Made by a program: the position numbers and the translations under genes. Below are positions 32,104 to 42,419 of a DNA stretch of 64,000 bases, in pieces. How positions within the stretch are numbered: position 1 is the stretch's first letter; each line of letters opens with the position of its first letter. The notes beneath the pieces were generated by a model, which was not told where the DNA came from, ran no database searches, and was given only the letters and a program-made list of their open reading frames with translations. Where the stretch lies: positions 32,537 to 96,536 of the forward strand of contig JABACO010000119.1 in assembly GCA_013339895.1 (NCBI GenBank), read 5' to 3'. The stretch is from Ephydatia muelleri (taxonomy: Eukaryota; Porifera; Demospongiae; Spongillida; Spongillidae).

Positions 32104-33720
32104 TTATGGAGAGTTCTCAACCACAAGTTTATGATCTTCAAATAACCTCATTAAGTGCAACACAATAGCATAATGGAAGACACAACACAAATAAGTTATG
32201 TCAAACTGTGATGCCTTATGAAACGTCAGGTAATGCATAATACAAAGGAGGTGTGAAAAGATGCATCCATTTTTTTCTGTACATAGGTGATGAAGATTTA
32301 CAGTGACACTTTTCTTTGCAAGTTGTGCAATTGCTCCATGTAATTTAGTTCCTGGTGATGTATCATACTGCAAAGTACTGTGTGTGGTAGTTGTGCACAT
32401 AATATAAGTAACACATAACACAGTACATTTGTCAAGTACGCCACTGCTCAGAAGCCCTTCAAGTGCCAAACATGCTTCATCAATTGCATCTTCATTGCTC
32501 ACATAGTCATCATGGAAATATTACTTTGTTTGAACAGAAAAATGGCAATACCTTTTTTCTCTCCCTGTTCAATGTTAAGCACCCTGCATACACCACAACC
32601 AGGGTTAAAATGTTCAGCGATCCGGATACATCAACCCAACAGTCAGATTAGTAATAGCGTCAATGGCTGTTTGGTTTTGTGTTTGAAGTGAAGCATGTGC
32701 TGGTTTTGTTTGGTTTGAAATTAGAGACTGGATGATTGAACCTTTCTTGCCAAGAGAACGCCAATGGGATGGGGAGGTTGGCATCTCCATCATTGTGCAA
32801 CTAAATTCTATCATTGGCTTTGGCCATTCACTATTTGCATTAGATGTATATAGCAACTTCCAGCACACCATTTCACAAGTGTAGGCAACGGCATAGAAAC
32901 AAAATGCACGACAAACACATCGGGAGTAGATCCTTTAATTAGGTGGTTAGAGATCCAAAATAGCAGGGTGCAAGACAAGAAATGGATTAAGAAAGCCTGT
33001 ATCAAATAATTTCCTTCCACTATGGCCATCCATCTCGTATTGTGTATGGTAAGCTAGGGTAAAGATGTTTTTCAGTGTCTTCTGGACAAAATCGAAAACA
33101 ACGGTTACAATAAGAATATGTTGCCTGATCATGAACCTTTGTAACTAGTCCATCAACAATAGGAGGACGCATAGTTTCATATGTATAGGTTGCAAACATC
33201 CTAACAATTCAATAGCTTCCAACCACAGACCCAAAAGTCCTGGTGAAAACTTCACACATTCAGTGAGGAAATAAAAATGATGTCCAAATGCTGTCGATGA
33301 GAGGTTTACATGTATGTTCATCATGTTCAGCTCTGCTCACTTTGCTTTGCATTTTGTACAATAGGTCGTCCACTGATTGAGACTATTTGCCAGCACCATT
33401 TACACAAAAGCCTGAAAATATTAGAAAGCCACTGATTTAATAAAGTGTGTTTAATAATTGGGAAATATTTTGCTCCAAAAACTTTAACCTCTATTCAAAT
33501 GAAAACACTTTATGAATTCATCAGCTGCAATACAGAGCATTAAGTCAGGTCAACATCTGTGACAAAGGTGATCTACATAATCAGCAGAAAGATATGGGAA
33601 AAATGATTTTGTCTGCGTAGTAAAAACAACATGCCCATACAACCATGCTGATGTGAGGTTTGAGGATTCCAAACTAGCTTGAAATGGAGTATTGCCGGTA
33701 TATATTGCTACAAACCCTTC
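32104..33720 (-). pseudogene. Unrecognised minus-strand coding fragments
   Basis: Protein-like pieces occur in several minus-strand frames: GFVAIYTGNTPFQASLESS with LYGHVVFTTQTKSFFPYL near 33720-33560; YEMDGHSGRKLFDTGFLNPF near 33040; STPDVFVVHFVSMPLPTLVK near 32920; PSHWRSLGKKGSIIQSL near 32750; and NEDAIDEACLALEGLLSSG near 32490. No family is recognised. They could be exons of one gene or fragments of a decayed element. Confidence 0.3.
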
Positions 33721-34704
33721 TTCTCAAAGACGCTCCACGAAGAATGTCAAGGAAAAGGGACTTAACATGCAGAGGCGATGAAATTATGCAAAAAATTGGG
33801 TACAGCTCTTTGACCTCTTGATGTACGTGAAATGTTGCTGTGTTATTTTGTGTACAATAGCTTCATGTGGCTCTCCCTTGCATGGCTGCCTTTGTATCCT
33901 TAAATTGGTGCTGATGAGTCTGAAAATACCATTGAGCTGTGGTACCCATACCGATCTTAGTCACGCAACCAGTCACAAATGCTTCCCTATTCTGAAGATT
34001 GGGAAAGAAACAAGTGATGAATTCATTTTAGTGCACAATGTATACACCATAATAAAGCAATTAAGTGATGGCATTTGTTACAATACACTAATAGGGGTAA
34101 AATTGAGAGCACAATTTTTTTTTGAACCATAAATTGCCTTAAGACTATTGGACCAAAATGTTAGGCCAACTAAGTAGCTTGTCATACGTGATGTGCAAAC
34201 TTTCATCTACTAAATGTTTGAAATGAAAAGATGCTCAGGTATGTAAATAATTATGTAGGCGCAAGTTTGAATTATATTTTAACAAATCCATATGAATAGA
34301 TAACAAACTTTAACTATGGTGGAAATAACAAGCGCAATTTGTCTTTGCATGGGCAATTTGTTCTGATTTTCTTGTTCTGAAATTGGAGGCAGTGTTATTT
34401 GAAGGCTATTGATTAAGAACTGAACCATTTAACTCTTTCACGGGCAACAGAGCAATATGCTGCGCAGGTGCTATACTAAAGCTACTTGTTTATCCAAACA
34501 GTTAACACTTTGTAGTTAACAACATATTGATCAGCTGTTTCCTAGTGTAAGAAAGCTATTGATTAAGAACTGAACCATCAGAACACTGCAATTAATTGTA
34601 TGTGAAATGAAATTTAGTTTTGGTAATTTAGTTTTGTATTTTGGATAATAAAATTGGTGTAAGTGTAGGAATAATTCACGTGACTTGCTTCTAGTCCCTT
34701 ATAG
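33721..34704. repeat. Non-coding, with a short direct repeat
   Basis: GCTATTGATTAAGAACTGAA occurs at about 34404 and again at about 34554. No gene is seen apart from unassigned short frames. Confidence 0.35.
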
Positions 34705-34812
34705 AGTCTGTGAAGATGTGTCGTTCAGTGATGCAGAACTGAATGCAGCTGCTGATGTCTTCACCAGAGGTCCTGTAGCTGTCTCCAAGCCTGCAAAGAA
34801 GGAACATCCAAT
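34705..34812 (+). CDS. Probable internal exon of an unrecognised gene
   Basis: A 108-nt open segment lies between a TTATAG acceptor and a strong GTGAGT donor. It reads VCEDVSFSDAELNAAADVF then TRGPVAVSKPAKKEHP and leaves two bases (AT) of the last codon. The exon at 38350 begins with the one base needed to complete that codon, so the two can splice in frame across a 3.5-kb intron. No domain is recognised. The first exon was not found. Confidence 0.4.
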
Positions 34813-35599
34813 GTGAGTCACGTGAACCCCGCCCTTGGTTTTGATTGGGTGGATTGTGTGCTTCACTTGTCATTTTGGTCCCAGACTTTGCATGAATGGA
34901 GAGCGAAACTTGTTGATAGCCAGTGCCCTTTCTTATGTTCCTCACCTTGGCCACATCTTAGGATGTGTCCTTAGGTACAGTGTATGTGCTCTGCTGTACT
35001 TGCACACGCATCACAATTTCTTTTTTTCATTGAGATGTGACCACACACACTGCATCTTCTCTGCGTGGATCTCCATACAATACTGTACCATAAAAAAACT
35101 CATGTCTAGATCACAGGTTTAAAAAGATCGTGACTCGTTCTGTGTGTTGCATATGTGTTCTCCTGTGTATGTTTGTGCTAGGAGTACCTTCATGACTACT
35201 AATTCCATGTACTCCCCCAGATCTGCATTCGTACAAATAGGCAATAAGGGTAATGGTGTTTCTTAATGTAATGATTACAAGTTTTTTCAAACAAACCTAC
35301 AACATGACGCCCAACACTACGTTCCAACTGGAGTTTATCCAATGTGAGTCAGTTTAATGTAAGTTATGGTGTGTAGGAGAGGGGTAGCTGTATGTGTCGA
35401 GATGGCACTATGGAGCATGTCTTTTGTATTCTAGAAGAGGTGTGTCTTGCTGATGTGGTGTGGCTCTCTCTGTATCCAGTTCGATATAGAGGGGAGGGAG
35501 GAGGTGTGTGAGGGGAGAGAAGTAGGTGAGGAGGGAGGAGTGGTGGTGAGGGGCATGGGTTAATGATCCATGATCAGCAAGGTTATTGTTACCACAAAT

Positions 35600-35763
35600 G
35601 CATGTTGTGGTGGTCAGGTTATGTTATGTTATATAAATCCTTAGCTTCTTTCTCTGTAATTATAGAACAGTTGTGCACGGACAAAATGGCTCAGGTTATT
35701 ACTGTGAATGTTGACGGCAATGTTAGAGAGAACTTCCTGGTCAAAGTGTACAGAAATCGTTGA
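35600..35763 (+). other. Possible exon, weak
   Basis: After a TAATTATAG acceptor near 35665, a short frame reads MAQVITVNVDGNVREN then FLVKVYRNR and stops at 35763. It could be an alternative last exon of the gene with the 34705 exon. Phase does not clearly fit, so the call is tentative. Confidence 0.2.
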
Positions 35764-35769
35764 CCTCCC

Positions 35770-37900
35770 TCCCCACACTGAATTCTGGCCGAAAATGGAT
35801 GCAATAAGTTTGCATGCGTCAGATTTGTTTGATACAATGTGCTATATTTGTTCGATTCCCGTTCAATGGATACCAAAATGGTGAAACGGTAATGCTGGTT
35901 CATTGTTCTGCCATCGCAAGTACAACAACCAAATGATTTTCTCTTTATTGGGATCTCTAAAAGGTGACAAACTACCGCATTCAATACTTGATTGGTAATA
36001 ATCATTATGCTGAGAGGAAAGATAACATTTCATAGCAGTCGATACAAAGTTCCCGAAAGACATGCTTAGTCGTGGGGAAAGATTGCAAGAGATTCATGAT
36101 GCAATCCACCCCACATTGTGCTTCACTAAATTATATCAGTGAAATTAATTGTTCATTCTTCTGGTATTCTATAATATCCTTCATGTCCAGAAATTGCATA
36201 GATGTCTGTACAATATAACATTCATGTCAAGTATATGATAGTTTTTCAATATTATTATTTGTTTAAGTATATATAATACATCCTGCTTTCATCTTGTGAG
36301 TAGTCGTCCTATTAATCAATAACTATTAATAAGTTGTCAATTGAATGGGCGCGCCCATGTTAGTGTAAATTATTTGGTGCCGGTGTGTGTGCGTGTGGGA
36401 GGAGCATGTCGTCCTTGATTTCAATACTTTTTTTAATCGGCCGACGTATCTACCTGTTTCTCAACGACTGCGTAAGTTGCTTATATAGCTGTCCGTTGCT
36501 ACATTTTAATACTAGTACCGTATCGCACTTGATATGCTCAATGCGTGCGCGGGAGCACGCACACTCACACCAGCGCGTTTGCACATACACATTCACACAC
36601 ACTCCAGCTCTATTGCCTGAGTGTAGTCTGTACAATTAGAAAGAATCTCTTTAGCTGATGCTATGATACCAACCGTATGGTCAGTGGGTGTGGTCTGTAG
36701 CGCTGGGCAAGAATGGGTATAATCTCTTTAGCTGCTGGTCAGTTGTAATGCCTGTAGGGGTGGTGTGCTTTGTGAGTGTGTGTGGGGTCAGCAACCTGAA
36801 TGACAATATTAGACTATGATATGAAACTCACACAGCACTCCTCAATTATTCATGTGGGCGTGGCTTCGTCACGTGATTCATGTGTTGGTAATATTTATTC
36901 TGATCACCCTTCATTAGATGGTTAGTGGACTCTGAAACTCACAGAACCTTTTCAACATAAGTTTCATGTGAGTCACGTGTATTGAGTCAAATTGTACTTT
37001 CACTGTCGTTGATAACTTCGGGTGTGATGGTGATTAGACTCTGAAACTCACAAAGCCATTTGAACTCCCTCTTCTAATTAGGAGGGTGTGTTCATATGGG
37101 CGTGGTTCCGTTACATGAGTAATGTGTTTATTAATCAACTTAAGCCGACAAACAGTGCCCAGGAGGTGAGGTGTGCTATACAAGAGTGCAAGGGTTAAGC
37201 AACATTTACACAAAAAGTGCCTCCTGGTGTGGTCTACTATGCAAGTGTGAGGGGTTAAGCAACTTGAGTGACAAACAGTGCCGTGTAGGTGTGGTCTGCT
37301 TTGCTAGAGTGTTGAAGGCTTAGAAGATATGAGCAGACCTGGTACATGTAGTCTTCTTGTACATGTATAGGTGACTTAACAACATGTATACTTATCTAGA
37401 TTTTGTTGTCATGATTGTCATATATGAACAAACCATGTTTCTGATCATAATGAGACTTGCAGCTGAATTTGGATAGCTCTGGCTAACATGGAGGGACCTC
37501 AAAACTACTGAGCCAAAATATAATGCCTGAGTGTGGCCACACAGAGGGATAACTAATGAGGCCCACATATAATGCCCTGTGGATAGGGCCAAACCTTTTA
37601 GGGTTAAGAACTGAACTGTAAAGTGCAGCCCCTTGGGTTTCACCAACACATAACTAATCATGAGCTGACATGTAGGGTCCCCTGGGTCTGGCAAACACAG
37701 AGGAACCTTATGGGTTTTATGTCATTTGTGAATGCTTCCAGTGAGCATAATTTAGTGCCCTGGAGATTACTGAGCACATGCACCCAAAAGACACACGAGG
37801 TACTGTACTGTACAACTTGCATCATGTTGCAACATGGAGGGAAGAGATGTAGCTGGGAAGTTGAGGGGAAGAGGAATATTAGAGGCCATTCAACTCCACT
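35770..37900. repeat. Non-coding with degenerate tandem repeats
   Basis: Between about 36750 and 37330 several imperfect repeats occur. One unit has GTGTGGTCTGCTATGCAAGTG-like sequence, then GGGTTAAGCAAC and GTGACAAACAGTGCC. Another has ACTCTGAAACTCACA and GGGCGTGG. No gene is recognised. Confidence 0.4.
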
Positions 37901-37916
37901 ACAAATATTTACCACA

Positions 37917-38103
37917 CTCATGTTCTACACCACTAGTCTGGTCCTGAAAATAGGAAGGAATTTCCTACCTTCCTTTTTCAGGGGTGTGGGTGCGTTTGGG
38001 ACAACACCAAGGACTCCAACATTCCATCTGGCAATTCTATCTCCTCTATAATGACCTGAGTCCCAGGTGGGTGGAGCCTCTTCACTGTGTGTATGTTTGT
38101 GTG

Positions 38104-38165
<62 letters not shown>

Positions 38166-39330
38166 GTGGAGTATGGTGTGCCTATACATTCTGTACTATG
38201 AATGTGTGTTAATAACAAGTGATCACATGTGTGCTGTCTTTCAGATTACTGATAGCCATTGTGGTAATGACAGACAGGACTGTTAAGGCAGGGCTGATGC
38301 TCAGTGCAGAATGACAGACATACATTATGCAACCAGTTCTCCCTCCTAGAGTGTTGGTGTTCATTAAGAACAGCTTCCAGGGAGTGGTTCCAGCCATGTC
38401 TTTGCAAGACAACCACAAGAAGCTGATAGTGGCCATCACCAGAGAACTTCAGGGCTATGTGGCCTGTCTGGAAAAGCAAAGGTGTGTGGACTGCTTGCAT
38501 GCCCAAATAAGGGAAATCTTGGGTAGATGAATAAACATTGTGGCCACTGTTTGTCTAAAAACATTGTTTATTTAGTGATCTTACACATAAGAGATAAGAA
38601 AAAAACAATGTATTCCTAATGCTGGTCTGTAGTCAGAGGCGCTGCACGTAAAATGGTATACGTGTGTAGCATGGCATGCATAGACACAATAAATGTCATA
38701 TTGTATCGGATTGAGTCATCATGCATGACAGTAACAGAATGCACACATGTCAGGAAACATAATAGTAAGTACAGTGTCACTGTCATGTAGTGAATAGATG
38801 TAGAAGTTACAGCCTACCATCTCCTTACCTGTATATGGCTTTAATTCATGCTGAATCAGTACTTAATAGCAGGTGTGAGCTATGCAGGATCTCAGTGTAC
38901 TCATACCACACTCATATTCTACACCACTAGTCTGGTCCTGAAAACAGGAAGGAATCCTCCCTCCCTTCCTACCTTCCTTTTTCAAGGGTGCGTTTGGGAC
39001 AACACCAAGGACTCCAACATTCCATCTGGCAATTCTATCTCCTGTATAATGACCTGAGTCCCAGGTGGGTGGAGCCTCTTCATTGTGTGTGCTTTGGAGA
39101 CATTATGCAACCAGTTCATCCCTACCTCTCTCCTCCCTCCTAGAGTGTTGGTGTTCATTAAGAACAGCTTCCAGGGAGTGGTTCCAGCCATGTCATGCAA
39201 GACAACACAAGAAGCTGATAGTGGCCACCACAGAGTACTTCAGGGGAAGCAAAGGTGTGGGCTGTATTCATGCCCAAATAAGGGCAATCTTGGGCAGTTG
39301 AAACAACATGTTTGTCTCAATCTGTGGTTT
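37917..39330 (+). repeat. Tandem duplication of about 1 kb containing a terminal exon
   Basis: The block from ACACCACTAGTCTGGTCCTG through GGGACAACACCAAGGACTCC to the exon starting AGTGTTGGTGTTCATTAAG occurs at 37917-38530 and again at 38899-39300. The first copy carries an extra (GT)n run at about 38092-38162 and about 100 bp more intron. The second copy's exon is frameshifted. Confidence 0.8.
38350..38530 (+). CDS. Probable terminal exon of an unrecognised gene
   Basis: After a CTCCCTCCTAG acceptor, the frame reads VLVFIKNSFQGVVPAM, LIVAITRELQGYVACLEKQR and CLHAQIREILGR, with TGA at 38528. An AATAAA signal overlaps the stop at 38530-38535. Its phase matches the exon at 34705-34812. No domain is recognised; the helical, charged C-terminus gives no function. 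A decayed duplicate lies at 39144-39336. Confidence 0.45.
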
Positions 39331-39336
39331 ATTTAG
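39144..39336 (+). pseudogene. Duplicate of the terminal exon, frameshifted
   Basis: The first 16 codons match the exon at 38350 (VLVFIKNSFQGVVPAM). The frame then shifts where CTTTGCAAGACAACCAC has become CATGCAAGACAACAC, and the rest differs. A block encoding the YVACLE region is missing. It could still act as an alternative ending but is more likely dead. Confidence 0.6.
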
Positions 39337-39749
39337 TGACCTTATACATTAGAGAAGACTATTTGTCAAGGTCTGTTACAAAAAGGGGTAATTTTACATT
39401 TCAAGAACTGTGGAGAAGCTACACAAACTCATAATCATGATTGAATAAGTGGCGAAATGAGCACTACAACATTGGGCACGTGATTGGGCTACATAGGTCT
39501 GAAATGCAGTATGTATGTGTACAGTGGCAGTAGTCTACAGTTTGTTTTGCACAGTGTACTGTACTGAGCATCTAGTGATGTTGCTATGTTTCATACACCA
39601 GACAGACATGGTTTGTCACTTGAAGGCCCAAGGATGCAGTGGATGCTGAGGTGAAGATTTGAGGCAAAGTGTGGCTGAACCTTCCACTGTACTCTGCCAA
39701 GAACATTCAGTCATGATGTCATTAATTTATATTAGTATTAAATACAGTT

Positions 39750-40037
39750 TTTCACCCTCACCTCTTGCTCCGTCTCACCTCCTCCCTCCCTCCTCCCTTC
39801 CTCCCTCCCTACCCCACACCCCCCTCACCCACCCCTTGCTCCTTCCTCTCACCCACCTCCTCCCTCCCTTCATCTTCCCCTCCCTCCCTTCATCTCCCAC
39901 TCCCTCCCTTCATCACCCCTCCCTCCCCTCGATCACCACCCCCAACCACCGCTCACCACCCCCTCCCTCCCCCACTCCATCACCCACCTCCTCCTTCCCT
40001 CACCCACCCCTCCTCCCTCTCTCATCCACCCCATCAC
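39750..40037 (+). repeat. Polypyrimidine tract (CCTCCCTCC...)
   Basis: Nearly 290 bases consist almost entirely of C and T with words such as CTCCCTCCCTTCATC and CACCCACCTCCTCC. Frames across it are Pro/Ser artefacts. It faces a purine tract 390 bp downstream. Confidence 0.9.
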
Positions 40038-40429
40038 CACTGTGCTGCCAATATTGACCACTTATTCTTTGGAATTAGTACTTTGGGTGACGTAAGCCAT
40101 ACACACCTTTGCTCACCTGTTTTGTACATGAGTCGTTGGTCAGAACCATATGCTCTAATGTTTGTCTATTCCTTGCTTGTGCAAGTGCAGTTGAACCTTG
40201 CAATTGCATTTTCTGTCAATATGTACTTCATTGTGACTTGTGTATCAGTTAAGAAAAATAATGAAAACCTCTATGACTTCAGGTCACCTTCTGCTACAGT
40301 GGCATTTGGTGGCCATATAGAAATGAAACGATTGTATCGAGTATTGTATAGTGGAAGGATTTTTCAGTTCCCTAGGCTTTTATTGTGTTTGTGCATTCAT
40401 TTATTTACAGCTGGTTTTGACTTCATTTG

Positions 40430-40808
40430 TGTGGGGGAGGGAGAGGGGGAGAGGAGGTGGGTAGGGGAGGGAGAGGGGAGAGGAGGTGGGTAGGGGAGGG
40501 AGAGGGGGAGAGGAGGTGGGTAGGGAGGGAGGGGGGAGAGGAGGTGGGTAGGGGAGGGATGAGGGGGAGAGGACGGTGGGTAGGGGAGGGGAGAGGGGGA
40601 GAGGAGGTGGGTAGGGGAGGGAGAGGGGGAGAGGAGGTGGGTAGGGGAGGGAGAGGGGGAGAGGAGGTGGGGTAGGGGAGGGAGAGGGGGAGAGGAGGTG
40701 GGTAGGGGAGGGAGATGGGTGAGTGGAGGGAGATGGGTGAGGGGAGGGAGATGAGTGAGGGGAGGGAGATGGGTGAGGGGAGGGAGATGGGTGAGAGGAG
40801 GGAGATTT
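40430..40808 (+). repeat. Polypurine minisatellite (GGGGAGAGGAGGTGGGTAGG)
   Basis: About 380 bases are repeats of a unit of about 28 bases built from GGGAGAGGGGGAGAGGAGG and TGGGTAGG. A second, shorter unit, GGGAGATGGGTGAGG, fills the last 100 bases. Its composition mirrors the pyrimidine tract at 39750-40037. Frames here are Gly/Arg artefacts. Confidence 0.9.
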
Positions 40809-41045
40809 TTCTTTATGTTAGTCGGTACCATTAAGCAATCAGTAAAACACTTATGTTATTCCAGAACAGTAGTCCCAGGTTACCTAGGTGAGAGATAGGT
40901 TCTTCTTCTTCACAAATTGCAAGGCTAATTATAAGGCCATCTCCCACGCTATTGGGCATGCGCGTTGCAATGCATGTGGGAGTGGTATTATAATAAATAT
41001 TTGTGAGCGTACCGGTAGGCTGAGTGTACAGCTAGCTTTAGAGGC

Positions 41046-41054
41046 ATGGATCAA
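41046..41054 (+). CDS. Ankyrin-repeat gene, first coding exon (Met-Asp-Gln)
   Basis: ATGGATCAA is followed by a consensus GTAAGT donor. Being phase 0, it can join the exon at 41116 or the one at 42032. Upstream, 40960-41045, contains TATTATAATAAATATTTG and may be the promoter. The start is inferred from phase and position; no transcript evidence is available. Confidence 0.45.
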
Positions 41055-41115
41055 GTAAGTCACCACGGTTGATTTAATGTATATTTACGAGTCAAACAAA
41101 TGTATTTACGCACAG

Positions 41116-41211
41116 AAAGGAACCACACGAACCCGGGCTGTAAATGATAGAGACACAGCCACCATACCGCCTAAAGCTAAAGGTCGTGTGGACGTAAAAG
41201 TAACGGATAAG
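41116..41211 (+). CDS. Ankyrin-repeat gene, diverged N-terminal exon (duplicate of the exon at 42032)
   Basis: Between a TTTACGCACAG acceptor and a GTAGGT donor lie 96 nt open in phase 0, ending GRVDVKVTDK. The true exon at 42032 ends GHVDVNVTDK, and both have the same bases across the donor. The middle has lost the ankyrin core (TIPPKAKG replaces TVRRLVTEG). It may be a relaxed duplicate that is still spliced, or a dead one. Confidence 0.4.
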
Positions 41212-42031
41212 GTAGGTGTGTTCTTCATTTGAGCATGCAAGTCTCGGTAGCGATCGAGCATCGTCGTGACAGTGATGTAAGAACCCTACAAATAAGGCAA
41301 TCCTCGTGTGCCTAAGGCTAAGGTCGAGGCACACCCCACCAGGGCCCGGATTAACTGTTTCACTGCCTAGCACAAGGCCTTCGGGCATGCATGTCCATCA
41401 CCCGTGACGCGAAACCCTCCACCCGATGCGTGGAAGAGTGCTGTTAGGTCCACGTGGTCTGGTACGGAACACCAGGCAGCCGTTAGTTGGCGTCGAACGT
41501 GTTAGTTGCATCTCTCCTCCCCAGGCACCGCGGGATTCATGTTCATTACGTCATTATTATGAGACCATAATTAACGACAATGCGGTATCGATTACATCAT
41601 TAGTATTGGCATTGGATTACACCTGTCCTGTCCTTGTATTCCGTTATCGATATCTGTCATCGTAATGCCAAAATTTAGTACATGCTTGACCGGGTAACCC
41701 TGTAAATGGCATAGCCTTGTGTAGTGTCGTTAGTGTGCAGTGTGCAGTGTAACTCCATTCCCTCGTACCTGAACATGTAGCAATACATGCATTTTGCATC
41801 CAAAATAAGTCTACACAAACACTGCATAGTCACATACATGGGCATTGCAGGTCACATGATCACGCACATGGGCATTGCTAGAGACTGTGTAGTACTGTGT
41901 ATTATCTCCTCCTCCCCTGACCCTCATATGTTGTAGGCTGTGTGTATTGTGTACAGACATGTGAGACATGTCACATGTTGGATTTGATCTACACTGTACT
42001 TATGAGGGACATTATTGTTCCACACATGCAG
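41212..42031. other. Intron of the ankyrin gene, no gene recognised
   Basis: Contains GGGCCCGGATTAACTG near 41340 followed by AAGGCCTTCGGGCATGCATG, which could be an old DNA-transposon end. Otherwise nothing is assigned. Confidence 0.35.
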
Positions 42032-42133
42032 GCAGCAGCAACACAACTGCTCTTGGCTGTATGGGATGGAGACATAGCCACTGTGAGGAGACTAGTGACC
42101 GAGGGTCATGTGGACGTAAATGTAACGGATAAG
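42032..42133 (+). CDS. Ankyrin-repeat gene, N-terminal capping-repeat exon
   Basis: Exactly 34 codons lie between a CATGCAG acceptor and a GTAGGT donor, in phase 0. It reads AAATQLLLAVWDGDIATVRR then LVTEGHVDVNVTDK. The pattern LL.A...GD...V..L...G.DVN is the first ankyrin repeat of many ankyrin proteins. Such repeats bind other proteins. It would be joined to an A-type exon at 45896. Confidence 0.7.
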
Positions 42134-42419
42134 GTAGGTGTGTCCAGTTTGTCTTGTTGCTAAACTCCAATGGAGGCTTCTGAATGGGCCAGGTACAGTA
42201 GGTCTTCTCCAGTCACTCCATGTAGCTTGTAACACACTTCAATGGAGGGGCTTTTCAACAGTATGAAAGTACATCAATGTATATAAATTGTCATCACAAA
42301 GGTCATACACTACAGGGTCATGCACAAACATGTGTACAATAGACACATGACATCATTAAAGATATTCTCTCTCCAGGTTGTCTTGCCTGAGAGTGTATCT
42401 GGTGATCCTACCATGTGAT

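Noticed and set aside
39659..40831. Proline/serine-rich and glycine/arginine-rich frames
   Set aside because: They arise from the polypyrimidine and polypurine tracts and have no independent coding evidence.
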